7,183 bases of DNA from Candidatus Acetothermia bacterium. Its GTDB lineage: Bacteria; Bipolaricaulota; Bipolaricaulia; UBA7950; UBA9294. The position numbers and the translations under genes were made by a program. Positions 5,064 through 7,183 of this stretch are shown in pieces (the first letter of the stretch is position 1; the number at the start of each line of letters is the position of its first letter). Location of the stretch: NCBI GenBank assembly GCA_003545155.1, contig DQCH01000052.1, positions 2,618 through 9,800 on the forward strand, given 5' to 3'. The notes beneath the pieces were generated by a model. The model did not search any database. It worked only from the letters and a program-made list of their open reading frames with translations, and had not been told where the DNA came from.

Positions 5064-6791
5064 ATGCAAAGCGAGCATTCACCAATCCGCCAAACAGAAG
5101 CGAGAAACAGTGTTCAAGTCTGCTTGCCCGATGGCCGGGCCTTTGAGGCAGAGAAGGACACCCCACTTCATGAGTTCTTCAACACAGCGTTTCCCAACAG
5201 GCAGGATCTACCGGTGGCAGCGATCGTCGGGGAGAAACTGCGCGAGCTCGCCTGGCCGGTGCCTCGGGACGTAGAGGCAAGCCCTATTTTCCTCTCCGAT
5301 TCGGACGGGATGAGAATCTACTGCCGGAGTCTTTCTTTTCTGTTGATCGTGGCAGCCTACGAGCTATTCCCGGAAGCGCGGCTATTCATCGACTATTCCG
5401 TCCCCTACGGCGGCTACTTCTGCGAGGTAAAGGGAAGGGAGCCGTTTACCACCGAGGAACTCTCCCGTATCAAGGAGCAAATGCGAAGGATGGTACAGGA
5501 GGACCAACCGATCGAACGCCAATATCACACCATAGATGAGGCGAGAAAAGTCTTCGCCTCCCGGGGGGAAGAGAGCAAGGTGCGCCTCCTTAAAGACTTC
5601 GGTGAGGATCACCTTCACCTTTACTCCCTAAACGGTTTCCTCGATTACTTCTACGGGTACATGGTCCCCTCTACTAGGTATCTGCACACTTTCGCCCTGG
5701 AGCCCTTCCCCGGAGGGTTCATCCTTCGCTTTCCACGCCACGAGAATCCGACGAAGTTCCTCCCCCCGCAGAGGTTCACCGCCTTGCGAGAGGTGTTCAA
5801 CGAGTACGGTGAGTGGTTGGACGTCCTGGGAGTGCGTGACGCCGGTTTGTTGAACGAGGCGGTCCGCTCAGGGAGGATCGAGCAAGTGATCCTCGTCTCG
5901 GAGGCGCTGCACGAAAAAAGGATCGCCGAGATCGCTTTTATCATCGCAAAACGCCACGACGAAGACCACCGCCTCGTCTTCATCGCCGGCCCTTCCTCCT
6001 CGGGGAAAACAACCTTTTCCAAGCGCCTGGCTGTCCAGCTCCTCGCAGGCGGAATCCATCCTTACCCATTGGCAATGGATGACTACTTCCTGCCACGGGC
6101 GCGCCTGAGAAAGGGGAACGGTGGCACAATCGACTTCGATTCCCTCACCGCCCTTGATATCCCCTTCTTCGAGGGACAGCTACGCGCACTGTTAAGCGGG
6201 GAGAAAGTAACCCTTCCCCACTACAACTTCAAAAGCGGCAAGAGGGAGAAGGGACCAACAGTACGACTTATGCGTGACCAAATCCTGATTGTGGAGGGAA
6301 TCCACGGCTTAAACCCACACCTGCTTGAAAACCTCCCCGAAGAGGAGGTCTTTCGCATCTTCGTCTCTGCACTAACCCAGCTCAACTTGGACAGCCATAA
6401 TCGCGTTCCCACCACAGATACGCGCCTCATCCGCCGTATCGTCCGCGACGCGGTCTATCGTGGCTACAGTGCCGCAACGACCCTCGCTATGTGGGAGGAT
6501 GTACGCCAGGGGGAGAAGCAGAATATCTTCCCCTACCAAGAACAGGCCGACGTGATGTTCAACTCCGCTCTGGTCTATGAGTTGGCGGAGCTAAAACCAC
6601 TCGTCGAGCCACTCCTGTTGCAGGTAAGGGACCCAAAACTGCGGATTGAGGCCGAGCGGCTCCTCGCCTTCCTTGCCTGGCTTGTACCATACTCCTCGAA
6701 GCACATCCCTGGAAACTCGATCCTACGCGAGTTCATCGGTGGCTCGACACTGCGCAAGTTCCGTCTCGACCTTGCTCCATCACGAATCTAA
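5064..6791 (+). CDS. TGS/SAD-fused uridine-kinase-family nucleoside kinase
   Basis: This 575-residue cytosolic protein joins a ThrRS-like N terminus to a P-loop kinase of the phosphoribulokinase/uridine kinase family, which phosphorylates nucleosides in pyrimidine salvage. A TGS domain (about 17-78: VQVCLPDGRAFEAEKDTPL) is followed by a tRNA-SAD-like region (about 86-170; LFPEARLFIDYSVPYGGYFCEV). In that region the HxxxH pair of ThrRS editing domains is replaced by R88 and F92, so editing chemistry should be absent. The kinase has a Walker A at 309-317 (GPSSSGKTT), MDDYF at 338-342, a substrate loop HYNFKSGKRE, EGIHGLNP at 411-418, and a lid-like RLIRRIVRD (454-462). The C-terminal tail NSILREFIGGS is typical of this fused family, whose usual length is about 550 aa. 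The start is supported by GAGGT 8 nt upstream. The exact nucleoside substrate (uridine or cytidine) cannot be read from the sequence. The gene is monocistronic by promoter evidence. Confidence 0.88.
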   Translation: MQSEHSPIRQTEARNSVQVCLPDGRAFEAEKDTPLHEFFNTAFPNRQDLPVAAIVGEKLRELAWPVPRDVEASPIFLSDSDGMRIYCRSLSFLLIVAAYELFPEARLFIDYSVPYGGYFCEVKGREPFTTEELSRIKEQMRRMVQEDQPIERQYHTIDEARKVFASRGEESKVRLLKDFGEDHLHLYSLNGFLDYFYGYMVPSTRYLHTFALEPFPGGFILRFPRHENPTKFLPPQRFTALREVFNEYGEWLDVLGVRDAGLLNEAVRSGRIEQVILVSEALHEKRIAEIAFIIAKRHDEDHRLVFIAGPSSSGKTTFSKRLAVQLLAGGIHPYPLAMDDYFLPRARLRKGNGGTIDFDSLTALDIPFFEGQLRALLSGEKVTLPHYNFKSGKREKGPTVRLMRDQILIVEGIHGLNPHLLENLPEEEVFRIFVSALTQLNLDSHNRVPTTDTRLIRRIVRDAVYRGYSAATTLAMWEDVRQGEKQNIFPYQEQADVMFNSALVYELAELKPLVEPLLLQVRDPKLRIEAERLLAFLAWLVPYSSKHIPGNSILREFIGGSTLRKFRLDLAPSRI

Positions 6792-6817
6792 CGTCCCTAA
6801 CTTTCCCATCGCAATGT

Positions 6818-6839
6818 GGTAGGCATAAAGAACCCTACC
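6818..6839. other. inverted repeat downstream of the kinase gene
   Basis: GGTAGG (6818-6823) and CCTACC (6834-6839) form a 6-bp inverted repeat around a 10-nt loop, 27 nt after the kinase stop codon. It overlaps the start of the palindrome CCCGCGGG (6839-6846). No T-run follows, so it is at best a weak transcript end. The remainder of 6792-6892 appears to be the upstream region of the interrupted gene at 6893. Confidence 0.25.
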
Positions 6840-6871
6840 CCGCGGGATGGAGCTACAGGGAGATCTCATGG

Positions 6872-6877
6872 TAGAAT
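6872..6877 (+). promoter_or_regulatory. possible extended -10 ahead of the interrupted gene
   Basis: TGgTAGAAT (6869-6877) is a good extended -10 and resembles the TAGAAT and TAGAGT elements of other promoters in this window. No clear -35 is present 16-18 nt upstream. Initiation near 6884 would give a leader of about 9 nt before the ATG at 6893, with no convincing ribosome site, so expression would be nearly leaderless. Confidence 0.35.
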
Positions 6878-6892
6878 GACACGGGGTTAGCG

Positions 6893-6925
6893 ATGGCTCT
6901 CAAGGTAGCGACGTTTAACGTAATC
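6893..6925 (+). pseudogene. 5' fragment of a probable EEP-family (nuclease/phosphatase) gene cut by the IS
   Basis: From the ATG at 6893 the frame reads MALKVATFNVI, then enters the IS end and stops at TAG 6974-6976 inside tnpA. The K-V-A-T-F-N-V start is characteristic of the first beta strand of endonuclease/exonuclease/phosphatase superfamily proteins, whose Asn (N9 here) is an active-site residue. The remainder would have to resume beyond the far end of the element, outside the window. An extended -10-like element lies upstream. The exact junction is unknown; the coding match stops at about 6922-6925, just before the terminal hairpin. Only about ten residues support this, so chance resemblance is possible. 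Confidence 0.4.
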
Positions 6926-6930
6926 AAGAA

Positions 6931-6951
6931 CCCTGCGCCAAGAGCGCAGGG
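6931..6951 (-). repeat. IS200/IS605 right-end hairpin
   Basis: CCCTGCGC (6931-6938) and GCGCAGGG (6944-6951) form a perfect 8-bp stem with a 5-nt loop, 10 bp beyond the tnpA stop codon. This is the expected place and size for the right-end hairpin bound by TnpA. On the minus strand it is followed by TTCTTGATT, so it may also terminate tnpA transcription. Confidence 0.7.
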
Positions 6952-6961
6952 GGGTATGCAA

Positions 6962-7183
6962 CTAAAAAAGCCGTAGCTGTACTTCCTCTGATTTCATCCC
7001 CTGTGCTCTGATGTACTGCTCCACCACATCCCAGTTTCCCCGTTTACTAACACTCCCAACGTAGTATCCATCCGTCCAGAACTCTTCACCCCAGAGCTCT
7101 TCTCTGAGCGTGGGAACCCTCTTGAACAACTCCCGAGCAGTGACGCTCTTGAACACACGCACCAGTTGCCCAGGAGCATACTT
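6962..7183 (-). CDS. tnpA: IS200/IS605 transposase TnpA, C-terminal part (5' partial at window edge)
   Basis: The minus-strand frame is open from the right edge of the window to TAG at 6964-6962 and gives the last 73 residues of a Y1 HUH-type transposase (full length usually about 130-150). Recognisable family features are the KSVTARELFKRVP segment, LWGEEFWTDGYYVGSV, and the helix VVEQYIRAQ. The tyrosine of that helix (codon at 7015-7013) is the nucleophile that attaches to DNA. The HUH metal-binding motif lies in the N-terminal half, outside the window. A GTG at 7162 is not the real start, because family similarity continues upstream of it (KYAPGQLVRVFKS). Nothing in the visible part is broken, so the transposase may be active. 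Confidence 0.9.
   Translation of the reverse strand, partial: KYAPGQLVRVFKSVTARELFKRVPTLREELWGEEFWTDGYYVGSVSKRGNWDVVEQYIRAQGMKSEEVQLRLF

Larger units (their letters stand above)
6923..7183 (-). mobile_element. IS200/IS605-family insertion sequence, right-end portion (continues past window)
   Basis: The tnpA reading frame plus a subterminal hairpin define the right end of an IS200/IS605-type element oriented on the minus strand. These elements have no terminal inverted repeats or target duplication. They end in short imperfect hairpins recognised as single-stranded DNA by the Y1 transposase. The outer boundary is placed approximately, a few bases beyond the hairpin; TTGAT (minus strand, plus 6927-6923) is the most plausible cleavage-like motif there. 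Whether a tnpB is present cannot be seen. Confidence 0.75.

Noticed and set aside
6910..6920. Small palindrome ACGTTTAACGT next to the IS boundary
   Set aside because: It lies within the MALKVATFNV coding match and the arms are only 5 bp, so coding constraint and chance explain it well enough.
6828..6934. Direct repeat AAGAACCCT at 6828-6836 and 6926-6934
   Set aside because: A single 9-bp match within a few hundred bases is within chance expectation. IS200/IS605 elements make no target duplication, so it is not an insertion footprint.
1..7183. CRISPR arrays, tRNA/rRNA genes, defence or toxin-antitoxin modules
   Set aside because: No spaced direct repeats, cloverleaf-like or rRNA-like sequence, or recognisable defence proteins were found on either strand.

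Overview
This is a bacterial window that is moderately GC-rich. Genes start with ATG behind Shine-Dalgarno sequences, one product has a classical lipobox, and four sigma-70-type promoters can be read by eye. The gene set is an NAD-gated Trk potassium transporter, a PKD/transglutaminase-like lipoprotein, an AcuC-type deacetylase and a TGS-fused uridine-kinase-like protein. It resembles what is seen in anaerobic or thermophilic deep-branching bacteria; Candidatus Bipolaricaulota or a similar lineage is a guess, and the sequence alone does not fix the phylum.

Layout. Bases 1-273 are the 3' end of a plus-strand gene whose product finishes in a PKD-like domain. It converges, with a 37-bp gap, on a minus-strand operon, trkA-trkH (2487 down to 311), whose two genes overlap by 4 bp (ATGA). 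A divergent promoter region (about 2503-2657) separates trkA from a plus-strand lipoprotein gene (2658-3659). Two more plus-strand genes follow: an AcuC/HDAC-family deacetylase (3820-4971) and a 575-aa nucleoside kinase carrying a ThrRS-like TGS-SAD amino terminus (5064-6791). Each has its own recognisable promoter. A degenerate heptamer (GCTGANN) repeat with an opposing arm covers the end of acuC and the gap after it.

The right edge holds the 3' part of an IS200/IS605-family tnpA on the minus strand (6962 to beyond 7183), with the element's terminal hairpin at 6931-6951. Just outside the hairpin, at 6893, is an ATG reading MALKVATFNV. This looks like the first residues of an endonuclease/exonuclease/phosphatase (EEP) family protein, probably interrupted by the insertion.

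How the genes work together. TrkA and TrkH form one potassium uptake system. The other genes look like independently transcribed housekeeping or envelope functions, and I see no sign that they form one pathway. I did not find a clearly new multi-gene system. The observations most worth a second look are the IS insertion into a probable EEP gene, the heptamer repeat that supplies the acuC stop codon, a dyad across the kinase promoter, and the PKD-transglutaminase-like lipoprotein.
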